A DNA stretch of 64,000 bases from Paraburkholderia oxyphila NBRC 105797 (GCF_000685075.1 NZ_BAYD01000023.1:1-64000); one strand, 5' to 3'. Positions 1 through 9,764 are shown, counted from the first letter of the stretch. Translations and numbers: made by a program. Notes: generated from the letters alone by a model not told the origin.

Positions 1-1444
1 GAACCGCAGCCGCCTGGGTGGCGGCGCCGGGCGGCTGGGCGAGCGCGGCGGCGGCGGTCGGGCGCTCGGGCTTCAGGCCATCGTCGATGACCTGGCCGAT
101 GCTGCCGACCATGGCCTCCGAGCCGGTCACCACGGGGCGCCGCCGCGCGCGCAGCGCCACGCTCGAGACCGCGGCGACGAACGCCGCGCCACCGAGCGCG
201 AGACCCGCGATCAGCGGCACGGGAATGCCGTAGCCGGGCACATCGGTATTGATCAGCATGAGCGCGCCAACGGCAAAGGCGACGATGCCGCCAAAGCCGA
301 GCACGCCGAAGGTGGGCAGGAAGGCCTCGGCGACGAGGCACGCGAGCCCCAGCATCACGAGGCCGAGCCCCGCGTAGTTGATGGGCAGCAGCTGCATTGC
401 GAACAGGCCGATCAGCAGGCAAATCCCGCCGGCCACGCCGGGCAGCACGAAGCCGGGATTCGCGAACTCGAAGAACAGCCCGTAGATGCCGATCGTCAGC
501 AGGATCAGGGCGACGTTCGGATCGGCCACGATCGAGAGGAAGCGGTTGCGCCAGTCGGGCACGACGTACACGAGCGGCGCATTCGCGGTGGCGAGGCGCA
601 CCGTGCCGGCCGCCGTGGTGACTTCGCGGCCGTCGAGCTTGTGCGCGAGATCGACGGGGTCGAGCGCAATGAGATCGACCACGTGCTGGTCGAGCGCTTC
701 GCTGGAGGACAGGCTCACCGCTTCGCGCACCGCGCGTTCGGCCCACACGGCATTGCGCGCGCGCAGTTGCGCGAGGCCGCGGATGTACGCGGCGGAGTCG
801 TGCATGACCTTGCGGGCCTCGGTGCTGGCGTTGTCGTCGGGCCTGGCGCCCGAGGCGGCGCCTGACGTGGCGCCCGACGTGGCGCCCGGCGGGGTGTCGG
901 GTGCGGCGCCGGGCGTGGGCGCCGGGCCACCGCCGCCGATCCCGAGCTGGACCGGCGAGGCGGCGCCGAGATTGGTGCCGGGCGCCATCGCCGCGATATG
1001 GCTCGCATAAACGATGTAGGTGCCGGCACTGGCGGCTCGCGCGCCGCCAGGCGCGACGAACGTGGCCACCGGCACGGGCGAGGCGAGGATCGCCTTGATG
1101 ATCTGGCGCATCGAGGTGTCGAGGCCGCCGGGGGTGTCGAGCTGGAGAATCGCGAGCTGCGCGTGTTGCTGCGCCGCATGCGCGAGCGTACGGACGATGA
1201 AATCGGCGCTCGCGGGGCCAATCGCGCCATTGACGGTCATGACGACGACGGCGCGCTGCGCCGCGGACGGCGCACGCTGGGCCTGAGCCAGGGCATTGAG
1301 GGCCGCAACCGCGGCGCAAACGACCAGCAGCGCCGCGAATACCGCGGCGCGTGCGATCCGCGCCGGCAGCGGGTGGCGTGCGTGGCGGGCATGGGGCGGA
1401 GGCGGGTCGTGCTCCGCCGCCCGGGTGGGGCGATGAGCGCGCAT
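1..1444 (-). CDS. NfeD-family ClpP-class membrane serine protease (3' end beyond window)
   Basis: I translated this frame by hand; it runs off the left edge without a stop. The ATG at 1444 has no in-frame alternative just upstream. After an N-terminal hydrophobic segment (residues ~31-55) comes a ClpP-like domain with the LDTPGG motif and the probable nucleophile Ser139 in AASAGTYI. The probable catalytic Lys212 lies in RKVMHDSAAYIR. Three or four membrane helices follow (from ISIVADPNVALILL-type sequence onward), then the start of the cytosolic NfeD OB-fold region. In this family the protease usually works with a neighbouring stomatin/SPFH protein in membrane quality control; no partner is visible here and it would lie to the left. 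A Pro/Gly/Ala-rich stretch (about residues 168-200) between Ser and Lys looks expanded. The family assignment is firm; the substrate is unknown. Confidence 0.88.
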   Translation of the reverse strand, partial: MRAHRPTRAAEHDPPPPHARHARHPLPARIARAAVFAALLVVCAAVAALNALAQAQRAPSAAQRAVVVMTVNGAIGPASADFIVRTLAHAAQQHAQLAILQLDTPGGLDTSMRQIIKAILASPVPVATFVAPGGARAASAGTYIVYASHIAAMAPGTNLGAASPVQLGIGGGGPAPTPGAAPDTPPGATSGATSGAASGARPDDNASTEARKVMHDSAAYIRGLAQLRARNAVWAERAVREAVSLSSSEALDQHVVDLIALDPVDLAHKLDGREVTTAAGTVRLATANAPLVYVVPDWRNRFLSIVADPNVALILLTIGIYGLFFEFANPGFVLPGVAGGICLLIGLFAMQLLPINYAGLGLVMLGLACLVAEAFLPTFGVLGFGGIVAFAVGALMLINTDVPGYGIPVPLIAGLALGGAAFVAAVSSVALRARRRPVVTGSEAMVGSIGQVIDDGLKPERPTAAAALAQPPGAATQAAAV

Positions 1445-1562
1445 CGGAACGTCCGGACGGGCATTGGCCCGATATTTAAGAGTAGGTGGTTTTGGGGAAA
1501 AGCGGGAAGTGGGGGTGGGTGGTGCGGTGCAGCGTGAAATGTGACGTGGCGCGGACTGCCAA

Positions 1563-3330
1563 TCAGAGACCTGGCCTGAGCGTTATCAAGAATGACTTGC
1601 GGGCCTGGCCGGTTTCATCCAGCGGCATTGGGTCCGCGCGTCTGACTGCACTGAGCGCAGCGCTGTCCCACCTCGCGTCGCTGCTTGCCCGGACAATTTT
1701 TGCCGACTCCAGGTTGCCCGATGATGTGCAGTGCACTTCGACTACCGTCTCGCCATGAACTACCGTGCCATCCCAGACGATGAGTGGACGTATGCGTTGA
1801 CGCACCACCTCTGCGTAATCAAACACTTTCGGGGCGGCCGGTGATTGAAGCGAGGCATTGGGTGACGCACCGAGCTTCTTTGTCAGCGTCGTGAGCATCG
1901 ACACAAGACGTTTCTGGTTTTCGATCTCTGTGAGCACAATCCAGTCACGCGCTGGCTGTGGTGTGCTACCGAGGGCATTCTGATAGAAACGTACTGCCTT
2001 GCACCATGCTTCTGGAGAAAGGTCCGCCTGTTTGCCGTTCATCAGCAGGGCGAGATCTTCTGTCTCGGAAGAATCACGTTTCAGGGCGTCTGCGATAGAC
2101 GCCGAGAGTGCGAGTTTTCCCTGCAAACGCTGTGCCGCAGTCAGTTGCGGGGGGGGGGGGCGTGCTCTGTGCTGACTGTTTGAGAAAGTCGAAAAGCGTT
2201 TGCAGTTGCGCCTGAAGTTCGTCATCACTTTGCGTTGCCAGTGATAGATACCGTGACGTAATCACTTGCAGATTCCGTGTGCCGCCGCAATCCGGCGGTG
2301 CATTGCTAATAGCCCGCGCAGTCATGGCGGTCAGCCGATCACGGTCATCCCGCGAAATTCTCTCCATTCCGTCCAGCAAACCCAAGGCACGCGACGAGGC
2401 ATCGGTGCCCACGACAGGCGAATTATTGTTGGGAAAAAAATAGGCTTTGATGTCCGGATCGGACGTGACTTTTTGTGCCCAGTTCACAAAGATCTTCGCT
2501 TTGGGGGAGTCTGGAGGAATACCGAGTTTCGCCAGGGCGGCCGCATCGATGGGCTTCCCGAACTCGAACGGGACAGCAGCCCCCAACGGAGACGAGTTTA
2601 CCCGGCTCCCAGGAGAGACCGGTTGGCGAATGCTATCGATTGCCAGCGCGTTGCCCGTAGCCGCTACAACGCCACGCGCAGTCTGCGGTGCCGCGATGCT
2701 CGCCAGGGAAACTTGTGAACCCGAGTCGGGCTTTGCGTATGGCGGATCCGATTTGTCTGCGCGGCAGAGCATGCTATGTAATTGCTCAGGAGTAGGTGAT
2801 GCTAACGCGGGGCCGCTAATGGAATAGGACGACTTGTCCGTTGAATTCACGACATTCTTGTTTCCATTGATCGTGACCGTACTGTTCGCGCGACCCGAAT
2901 GGAAAAACCATCGCATGCCTCCATTTGTGCCTTGCTCAACCAGAATCCCGAAAATATCGCCGTTACCAGCAAGAGTCTGATAGACGCCATCACCGCGTGG
3001 CGAAATGCCAGAGGTCAGAATGCGCCCCTGCAGCCCCGCGTTGGTCGCCGTTCCCGACGCGCGCCGATAGCATCCGTTCCCCACGGACGCCGGGCCTTCG
3101 CCGTCTCGCTCGAACGCCGTGATACGACCATTCGGCTCGATTTCGATGAATCCATCGGTCTGCACTTTGACGCCATCTACCGTCAATGGATGCGCGGTGC
3201 TGTAGACGCCTGCCAACGAAGAAACGTTGTTCGCACAATTGCCTGTTGGGACGTAACCGGCGAGCCCCAGCGCGAGAAATGAAACGAGTACGGTGTGACT
3301 GGCGTTATGCAATGCAGACGTCAACTTCAT
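1563..3330 (-). pseudogene. Secreted TonB-C-terminal-domain-like protein, frameshifted at a poly-C tract
   Basis: Two overlapping frames make one protein. The upstream part starts at the ATG at 3330 (MKLTSALHN), has a signal peptide (SFLALGLAGYVPTGNCA) and ends at about 2074. The downstream part continues from the homopolymer to 1563 and ends in a TonB/TolA C-terminal-like fold (VVHGETVVEVHCTSSGNLESA ... SALSAVRRADPMP). Between them, 2149-2160 is a run of 12 G on the plus strand (12 C in the coding sense). With 11 residues in the run, the reading passes from ...SAQSTPPP into PQLTAAQRLQGK without a stop. The joined product would be about 588 residues. The break may be phase variation, a recent mutation or a sequencing error. 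The first ~400 residues match no family that I recognise. The role is probably periplasmic, possibly envelope related. Confidence 0.7.
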
Positions 3331-3637
3331 GGTCTTCGATTCCCCCGGGTTCTCAAGCGTGCCGATGTTACTGCGATCAGCGCGCCAAGTGTGTCTTGAA
3401 ATATAAATGAAAGGCCGAGCTGACCAACGCAAAGTAACGGCGCGTTCAGGTACTTGTGGAAGGGGATAACGAGCGGGGGGACCTTGCGTTGGGGCTGGGG
3501 GAGGATCTTGGATAGATCAGTATGAAGTCCTATATATCGACCCATGAGGCGATTCGCGGGACTGCTGCTTTCTCTTTGCTCCGCTACCATCACGTACCGT
3601 GAGTTCTCAATAGTCCGGAGGATTCCTGTTCGCTATT

Positions 3638-5041
3638 TCATGCGCTATTCTCGCTGCCCCCCGGAAACATCAACACAACCGCAAACCCACCCCCCTCCGG
3701 AAAATCAAACCCCACACGCCCACGATGCGCCTTCATCACCTCCTGCACGATCGCGAGCCCGAGCCCTGAGCCGCTGCGGCGCGGCGCGCCATCGGGCTCG
3801 AAGCGCTCGAACGGGCGCAGCGCGGCCTCCCAATGCTCGCGCGGGATGCCGCGGCCGTTGTCGGTCACCGTGAGCATGGGCTCGCCGCGCAGGCCGGCCA
3901 CGCGCACGACGATTTCATCCGCATCGCCATGCAGCAACGCGTTGTGCAGGACGTTCGAAAACGCCTCCTGCAAGCTGATCGGGTCGCCGGCGATGGTCAC
4001 GCTCGGCGCATCGCTTTCGAACGCCACCTGCACGTCGCGTTCGCCCGCCAGCGGGATCGTGCGCCCGATCGCCTCCCGCGCAAGCGCGACGAGATCCACA
4101 GGCTGCAGCGGCACGGCCTCGGTGCGATGGATCACCATCGCATGATTGAGCAGCTGCCCCGTCAGCCGGCCAACGTCCGAGCAGGTGGTGCGCAACGCGT
4201 CGAGTCCTTGCGCGTAGCGGGCGGGATCGGTCTCGCCGCTGAGCAGCTCGATCTGCGCGTCGAGCCGCGCGATCGGCGTGCGCATCTGATGGGCGGCATC
4301 GGCAATGAAGCGCTGCATGGCCGTCATGCGCTCCGCGAGCCGGCCGATGAGGCCGTTGATCGCGCCGATGATCGCGTTGATCTCGCTGGGCGTGTCGTGC
4401 TCCACGGGCCGCAGGTCGGCGGGGTCGCGGGCGGCAATGATCGTCTCGATCTGCGCGAGCGGGCGCAGGCCGCGCCGGATCGCCAGCCAACTGGCGCCAA
4501 TGGCGAGCACGCTCATCATCAGGATCAGCGTCCACACCTTGAAGCTCATGTCGTTCGTCAGTTGCTGGCGCGCGTGCGTGGTCTGCGCAATCGTCACGAC
4601 GGCCCAGCCCGGCGTGCGCTCCTCGGGCATGTAGCGGGCAATGGTGGCCGTGCGGATGCGCTGGCCCTGGTAGGTCCCGTTCGCGAAGGCGGGGCCTTGC
4701 CGCGCGGCCGCCGTGCTCGCCGGGCCGGGCAGGTCGCCGTAGCCGGCCACCACGACGCCGCGCGAATCGGTCACCTTGTAGTAGACGAGGTCATAGCGCG
4801 ACAGCGAGGAGAGTGCGGCCACCGGTGGATTGAGCGCGAGCACGCCGCCCTGCACATAGAGATTCTCGGCCACCTGAATGGCGGCGCCGGCCAGCAACTG
4901 ATCGTAGGCGCGCTCCGCGGCGACCCCCGCGTAGTAGCGCGCGATGAGCGCGAGCGCCAGCGCCCCCGAGGCCACGACCAGCGCGATGAAGAGCAGCGTG
5001 CGGCCGAGCAGCGTCTTGCGGAACCAGTCAAAGCGCGGCAA
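3638..5041 (-). CDS. TctE/QseC-type sensor histidine kinase
   Basis: This is a 467-residue membrane sensor kinase. A first transmembrane helix lies at ~13-35. The periplasmic part (~40-160) resembles the 2CSK_N sensor domain of TctE-like kinases. A second helix (~168-187) is followed by a HAMP-like linker. The phosphoacceptor is His251 in the H box DAAHQMRTPIARLDAQ. The N box (EAFSNVLHNALLHG) and the G boxes (DNGRGIP, GSGLGLAIV) are intact, so the enzyme should be active. Its start overlaps the end of the response regulator gene by 14 nt, so the two are translationally coupled. A periplasmic binding protein and a permease are divergently transcribed, as in tct-type loci for carboxylate uptake. 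The signal sensed cannot be read from the sequence. Confidence 0.93.
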   Translation of the reverse strand: MPRFDWFRKTLLGRTLLFIALVVASGALALALIARYYAGVAAERAYDQLLAGAAIQVAENLYVQGGVLALNPPVAALSSLSRYDLVYYKVTDSRGVVVAGYGDLPGPASTAAARQGPAFANGTYQGQRIRTATIARYMPEERTPGWAVVTIAQTTHARQQLTNDMSFKVWTLILMMSVLAIGASWLAIRRGLRPLAQIETIIAARDPADLRPVEHDTPSEINAIIGAINGLIGRLAERMTAMQRFIADAAHQMRTPIARLDAQIELLSGETDPARYAQGLDALRTTCSDVGRLTGQLLNHAMVIHRTEAVPLQPVDLVALAREAIGRTIPLAGERDVQVAFESDAPSVTIAGDPISLQEAFSNVLHNALLHGDADEIVVRVAGLRGEPMLTVTDNGRGIPREHWEAALRPFERFEPDGAPRRSGSGLGLAIVQEVMKAHRGRVGFDFPEGGGFAVVLMFPGGSENSA

Positions 5042-5693
5042 TTTGATATCCCATCCCGCGTGCCGTGCGGATCTCGACCGAGCTGCCGTGCAGCTTCTTG
5101 CGCACGCGCGTGATGTACTGCTCGACGGCGTTCGCGCTGGGCTCGTTGCCGAAACTGAACAACTGGTTCAGCAGATCGTCCTTCGAGAAAATGCGTTGCG
5201 GGCGGCTCGCGAGGATTTCGAGCAGCGCGAACTCCTGGCGCGAGAGCGCGAGCGGCTGGCCGTCGAGCTCCGCGAGCCGGCTGCTGCGATCGATCGCGAG
5301 TCCGCCCACCTTGACGAGGTCATTGGCGTGGCCGCTATTGCGGCGCAACAGCGCCTGCACGCGCGCTTCGAGCTCGCGATAGTCGAAGGGCTTGACGAGG
5401 TAGTCGTCGGCGCCGAGCCCGAGACCGCTCACGCGATCGTCGATGGCGGAGCGCGCGGTCACGAGCAGCACTGGCGTCGTGGAGCCGGCCGCGCGCAGAT
5501 TGCGCAGGATCGCGAAGCCGTCCATCGAAGGCAGCATCACGTCGAGCACGACCAGATCGAAACGCTCGACGCCAAGCAGGCTGTTTGCCGCCGCGCCGTC
5601 TGCCTCGAGATCGACGGCATGGCCGAGCCTCGTCAGACGGCTGCGCATGGCCGCGCCGATTTGCGCGTCGTCCTCTACGACCAGAATGCGCAT
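5028..5693 (-). CDS. OmpR/PhoB-family response regulator, TctD-like
   Basis: This 221-residue regulator has a receiver domain (1-~115) with acidic residues EDD at 7-9, phosphoacceptor Asp51 in VVLDVMLP and Lys101 in LVKPF. A C-terminal winged-helix DNA-binding domain follows (~125-221), including the LSRQEFALLEIL and YITRVRKKL segments of the OmpR type. It is the first gene of a two-gene operon with the kinase at 3638-5041. Only about 100 nt separate its start from the divergently transcribed binding-protein gene at 5793. That arrangement suggests it controls the uptake genes at 5793-8278, which is an inference from position. Confidence 0.94.
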   Translation of the reverse strand: MRILVVEDDAQIGAAMRSRLTRLGHAVDLEADGAAANSLLGVERFDLVVLDVMLPSMDGFAILRNLRAAGSTTPVLLVTARSAIDDRVSGLGLGADDYLVKPFDYRELEARVQALLRRNSGHANDLVKVGGLAIDRSSRLAELDGQPLALSRQEFALLEILASRPQRIFSKDDLLNQLFSFGNEPSANAVEQYITRVRKKLHGSSVEIRTARGMGYQIAAL

Positions 5694-5792
5694 GATGCCG
5701 TACCTGCCGTGTTGTTCATGATGGGATTTACGGGTTTTCCCGAGGGGCTGATCTCAGCATTTTCTCAGACTCGCCCGGTAACCTTGCGAACC

Positions 5793-6872
5793 ATGATTAC
5801 CAGAACGCGAGGAGACGGCAAGCCAGCGCAACGAGCAGGCGGCGCGCGCGAGCGCAAGGCGCCTTCGCTGCGGCGGCGTGCGCTCGTGGCGGCGGGGCTC
5901 GGTGCGGCGCTCGCTCCGGCGCTGGTGCGCTCGAGCCCGCGCACGGTGCGCATTTCGAAGGGCTATGGCCTGCTGTATTTGCCGCTGCTCGTGATGGAGC
6001 AGCGTCGCCTGTTCGAGCGGCATGCGGCGCGCGAGGGCATGAGCGACGTGAGCGTGGACTGGACGCTGCTCGACGGCGGCAACTCGGTGGACGACGCCAT
6101 GATGGCCGGCACGCTCGACTTCGCGGCCGTGGGCGCACCGGGCTTCATCGAGCTGTGGGCGAGGGCGCGCGGGATTCCGAACGTCGAGGTGATTGGCGTG
6201 AGCGGGCTTTCCACGACCGCGCTCTCGCTGAACACGAACCAGCCGCGCATCGCAACGCTTGCCGACTTCACGAGCGCCGACCGCATTGCGGTGCCGGGCA
6301 TCCGCACCTCGCTCGCGGCGGTGGTCTTGCAGATGATGGCGAGCAAGCTGCTCGGACCGAAGCACTTCGCGCAGCTCGACGCGATCACCGTGAGCCTGCC
6401 GCATCCGCAGGCGGTGCAGGCGCTGATCCGGCGCGAGAACGGCATCACGGCGCATTTCGCGTCGCCACCATTTTCGTCGCTCGAATTGAAGCAGCCGGGC
6501 ATTCATCGCGTCGTCAATTCGATCGACGTGCTGGGTCCGCTGACGCTCGACGTGGTGTACGCGCCGAGACGCCTCGTGGATACCGAGCCCGCGCTCGTGC
6601 GGGCGTTCCTTGGCGCGCTCGACGAGGCGAACCGGTTGATCGCGCAGGACCGGGCGGCGGCAGCGGCCATCTACGTTGCTGCCTCGGGACTCGACGTATC
6701 GCACGAGGGCGTGATGCAGATGCTTGCCGCACCCGAGACGCGCTTTTCGGTGTGGCCTGAGCAGTTGATGGAGTACGTCGATTTTCTGTACATGGTGGGC
6801 ACGATCAAGACGAGGCCGCGCGCGTGGAACGAGATGTTCGCGCCCGCGCTGGCCGCATTTCATCCCACGTAG
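5793..6872 (+). CDS. ABC transporter substrate-binding protein, NMT1/SsuA-like
   Basis: This 359-residue product starts at ATG 5793; a longer reading upstream is antisense to the regulator and is not credible. The N terminus carries a basic twin-arginine-like signal (LRRRALVAAGLGAALAPALVRS). The mature part has the fold of nitrate/sulfonate/taurine and thiamine-precursor binding proteins: VRISKGYGLLYLPLLVMEQ..., then MMAGTLDFAAVGAPGFIELWARA, then a C-terminal lobe. No ATPase or membrane component is adjacent; an MFS permease follows after 86 nt. The protein may therefore act with a transporter encoded elsewhere or have a sensing role with the divergent two-component system. The ligand is unknown, but the fold suggests a small anionic organic compound. 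Confidence 0.85.
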   Translation: MITRTRGDGKPAQRAGGARERKAPSLRRRALVAAGLGAALAPALVRSSPRTVRISKGYGLLYLPLLVMEQRRLFERHAAREGMSDVSVDWTLLDGGNSVDDAMMAGTLDFAAVGAPGFIELWARARGIPNVEVIGVSGLSTTALSLNTNQPRIATLADFTSADRIAVPGIRTSLAAVVLQMMASKLLGPKHFAQLDAITVSLPHPQAVQALIRRENGITAHFASPPFSSLELKQPGIHRVVNSIDVLGPLTLDVVYAPRRLVDTEPALVRAFLGALDEANRLIAQDRAAAAAIYVAASGLDVSHEGVMQMLAAPETRFSVWPEQLMEYVDFLYMVGTIKTRPRAWNEMFAPALAAFHPT

Positions 6873-6958
6873 CCGGCATGGCCCATTGAATTTCCGCTTG
6901 CGCCCGCAACACCGGGCACGGCAACTGGCAGACAAAATATAACCTGAAGGAGTCCATA

Positions 6959-8278
6959 GTGAACGCCGCCTCAACCCTCGACCATCAGCCTGCGGAGGAA
7001 CGGCACGTCATGTCGAAGATCGCGCGGCGCCTGCTGCCGATCCTGGTCGTGATGTTCCTGATATCGTTTATTGACCGGCAGAACGTCGGCTTTGCGAAGT
7101 TGCAGATGGTGCACAGCCTGCATATGACGGAGACGGCGTTCGGTCTGGCGTCCTCGCTGTTCTTCATTGGCTATTTGCTGTTCGAGGTGCCCAGCACGCT
7201 GGCGCTGCATCGCTTCGGCGCGCGCGTGTGGCTCGCGCGCATCATGCTCACGTGGGGCGTGATTACTGTGCTGATGGGCTTCACGACCTCGATGCAGGTA
7301 TTTTGCGGCATGCGCCTCGCGCTCGGCATTGCGGAGGCCGGCTTTTACCCGGGGGTGATCTACTACCTCACGCTGTGGTTTCCGCAAAGCTACCGTGCCC
7401 GCGTGCTTGGGGTCTTCACGCTTGGCAGCGCGCTTGCCAACATGCTGGGCTCGCTGGTTGGCGGCTGGCTGCTGAGCTTGAATGGCGTGTGGGGCCTCGC
7501 GGGTTGGCAATGGGTGTTCATCGCCACGGGCCTTCCCGCGGTGCTGGTGGCGGTGACGGTATTCAAGCTGCTGCCGGCCTCGTATCGGGAAGCGCGGTTT
7601 CTGAGCGAGCACGAGAAGGCGATTGTGGCGGCTGCGCTCGAGCGCGAGAAGCCTGAGCACGCGGAGCATGCGCAACCGTGGAAGGCGCTACTTGATCCGC
7701 GCGTGATGCTGTTCGCGGCGACCTACATGCTGATGTCGACCTCGCTCTACGGCGTGACCTATTGGCTGCCGACACTCGTGAAGTCATTTGGCGTGTCGAG
7801 CAGCACGAATGGGATGTTGAGCATGCTGCCGTGGGCGCTCTCGGTATTGCTGCTGTTGTATCTGCCGGGCAAGCTGCGCCGCGCGAAGAGCATATTGTGC
7901 GCGATCTCGATCGTGGCTGCGCTGGGCGCGCTGGGTTTCCTGCTGAGCCTGGTGTTGCCCACGACGCCGCTGCGCTTTATCGCGCTCGTATTTGGCGGCG
8001 CAAGTATTCCGCTGCTCTACCCGTGCTTCTGGTCGATGCCGCCGCGCTATTTCACTGGTGCGCGAGCGGCGGCCAGCGTAGCGGCGATCAACTCGATCGG
8101 CAATCTGGGTGGTTTTTTCGGCCAGAACCTGATGCCGATAGCGGGCAAGGCGACCGGAACGGCATTTGGGCCGATGATCGTGCCGATCGTCTGCCTTGCG
8201 GTGCTTGGCGTGGGCGCACTCATCGCGTGGGCCCGTTCGGAGCGCGTATATGCCGATGGGGCAGGCGCCTCAGCGTGA
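6959..8278 (+). CDS. MFS transporter, anion:cation symporter (phthalate/tartrate permease) type
   Basis: This is a permease of about 439 residues with ~12 membrane helices. The early motif FLISFIDRQNVGFAKLQM is typical of the ACS family of organic-anion symporters. A GTG start at 6959 is preceded by AAGGAG with good spacing. An ATG at 7010, also with a purine-rich GGAGGAA, would give a product 17 residues shorter. Helix 1 begins after both, so either start is workable. The gene is co-directional with the binding protein at 5793, and the divergent TctDE-like pair suggests carboxylate-responsive expression. The substrate is probably a carboxylate or aromatic acid, inferred from the family. Confidence 0.88.
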   Translation: MNAASTLDHQPAEERHVMSKIARRLLPILVVMFLISFIDRQNVGFAKLQMVHSLHMTETAFGLASSLFFIGYLLFEVPSTLALHRFGARVWLARIMLTWGVITVLMGFTTSMQVFCGMRLALGIAEAGFYPGVIYYLTLWFPQSYRARVLGVFTLGSALANMLGSLVGGWLLSLNGVWGLAGWQWVFIATGLPAVLVAVTVFKLLPASYREARFLSEHEKAIVAAALEREKPEHAEHAQPWKALLDPRVMLFAATYMLMSTSLYGVTYWLPTLVKSFGVSSSTNGMLSMLPWALSVLLLLYLPGKLRRAKSILCAISIVAALGALGFLLSLVLPTTPLRFIALVFGGASIPLLYPCFWSMPPRYFTGARAAASVAAINSIGNLGGFFGQNLMPIAGKATGTAFGPMIVPIVCLAVLGVGALIAWARSERVYADGAGASA

Positions 8279-8654
8279 GGTGGGGGGGGGGGACGGGGCA
8301 GCCAGGGACGACGAATAGTTTAGCGAAGACGCACGAACCCAGAGGGTTTGGGAAATACCCGACGGCGCGCGAAGCGCCGCCGGAAGGATGAGCCCTTTGT
8401 CACCAAGGCGGAGTGTGCGAGAAGACGGATGCTCCGGAGCCGCTCCGATGGACAGGGCAGTGGTGGACGGCGTCACACTGGCGGTGTGAGCCGCTTTCTT
8501 TTGCCTACTTTTCTTTGCGGCTGCAAAGAAAAGTAGGTGCCGCCCCGCACAGGGGCAACGCTTGCGGCCCGCCGCGAAAACAAGTCAAGGCCAAATCGAA
8601 ATAACTCACGAAAGAAAACGTGAATCAACTACCTGGCCCCCCAAAAACACCGAC
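8279..8654. other. Gene-free spacer between convergent genes
   Basis: I see no credible coding sequence here. The stretch opens with a 9-10 nt poly-G run just after the permease stop. It contains a perfect hairpin (8504-8537, listed separately) followed by GC-rich sequence of the kind that flanks REP-like elements. It separates the permease from the convergent frmA gene. Confidence 0.6.
8504..8537. repeat. REP-like perfect inverted repeat
   Basis: The arms CCTACTTTTCTTTGC and GCAAAGAAAAGTAGG are exact complements of 15 bp around a 4-nt GGCT loop. It sits between convergent genes. I recognise this motif as a dispersed intergenic repeat common in Burkholderia and Paraburkholderia; that recollection is not checked. 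It could also act as a bidirectional transcription stop, although it lacks a classical U tract. Confidence 0.8.
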
Positions 8655-9764
8655 TCAATAGTGGACAACAGTCCGAATAGACTTACCTTCATGCATGAGA
8701 TCGAAGGCTTCATTGATACCTTCGAGATCCTTGGTATGCGTAACGAACGGCGCGAGCTGAATGGTGCCGGCCATGGCGTCCTCGACCATACCGGGCAGCT
8801 GCGAGCGGCCTTTAACGCCACCGAAAGCGGTCCCGAGCCAGCGGCGGCCGGTAACCAGCTGGAAAGGCCGCGTAGAGATTTCCTGCCCGGCGCCGGCCAC
8901 ACCAATAACGACTGACTGCCCCCAACCGCGATGCGCACATTCGAGGGCCGCGCGCATCACATTAACGTTCCCGATACATTCGAAGCTGTGATCGACACCC
9001 CAACCAGTCATCTCAACGATCACCTGCTGGATAGGCTTTTCGTAATCCTTGGGATTGATACAATCGGTCGCACCGAAAGCACGCGCCAGATCAAACTTCC
9101 CAGGATTAGTATCAACGGCGATGATACGTCCCGCCTTGGCAATCTTGGCACCCTGAATCACGGCAAGCCCGATCCCGCCCAACCCAAACACAGCAACCGT
9201 ATCGCCTTCCTGCACCTTGGCGGTATTCTTGACCGCACCGAGCCCGGTGGTCACCCCACACCCCAACAGACAAACCTGCTCAGGATTAGCTTGCGGATTG
9301 ATCTTGGCGAGCGAAACTTCCGCCACCACGGTGTACTCGCTAAACGTAGAGCAGCCCATATAGTGATAGATGGGTTGGCCGTTATAGCTAAACCGGGTCG
9401 TGCCATCGGGCATCACACCCTTACCCTGGGTAGCCCGCACGGCCACGCAGAGATTGGTCTTCCCGCTCTTGCAGAACAGACACTCGCCGCACTCAGCGGT
9501 ATACAGCGGAATCACATGGTCCCCTGGCTTCACGCTGGTCACACCTTCACCCACCTCCACAACGATACCGGCACCCTCATGCCCGAGCACGACGGGAAAG
9601 AGCCCTTCCGGATCATCACCGGAGAGCGTAAACGCATCGGTATGGCAAACGCCGGTGTGCGTGATCTTCACGAGCACTTCGCCCTTGCGGGGCGGTTCGA
9701 CGTCGATCTCGACGATCTGGAGCGGCTTGCCCGCCTCGAATGCGACTGCGGCACGTGATTTCAT
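8655..9764 (-). CDS. frmA: S-(hydroxymethyl)glutathione dehydrogenase / class III alcohol dehydrogenase
   Basis: This 369-residue zinc enzyme oxidises the formaldehyde-glutathione adduct to S-formylglutathione using NAD. The catalytic zinc ligands are visible as Cys40 (GVCHTDA), His62-Glu63 (LGHEGAG) and Cys169 (LLGCGVTTG). The structural zinc site is Cys92, 95, 98 and 106. The nucleotide-binding motif GLGGIG is at 194-199. Full length is normal for the family. The frmR repressor gene lies 61 nt upstream in the same direction, so the pair probably forms a formaldehyde-inducible operon. No frmB S-formylglutathione hydrolase follows; the next gene downstream is convergent. Confidence 0.97.
   Translation of the reverse strand: MKSRAAVAFEAGKPLQIVEIDVEPPRKGEVLVKITHTGVCHTDAFTLSGDDPEGLFPVVLGHEGAGIVVEVGEGVTSVKPGDHVIPLYTAECGECLFCKSGKTNLCVAVRATQGKGVMPDGTTRFSYNGQPIYHYMGCSTFSEYTVVAEVSLAKINPQANPEQVCLLGCGVTTGLGAVKNTAKVQEGDTVAVFGLGGIGLAVIQGAKIAKAGRIIAVDTNPGKFDLARAFGATDCINPKDYEKPIQQVIVEMTGWGVDHSFECIGNVNVMRAALECAHRGWGQSVVIGVAGAGQEISTRPFQLVTGRRWLGTAFGGVKGRSQLPGMVEDAMAGTIQLAPFVTHTKDLEGINEAFDLMHEGKSIRTVVHY

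Noticed and set aside
715..1464. Open minus-strand frames at 715-1230 and 1237-1464
   Set aside because: They are out-of-frame readings of the NfeD gene; their translations are Arg/Ser/Pro-rich and have no motifs, while the frame from 1444 gives a clear protease domain.
3327..3593. 88-codon minus-strand ORF upstream of the TonB-like gene
   Set aside because: There is no ribosome-binding site, family motif or supporting context; it overlaps the start of the next gene.
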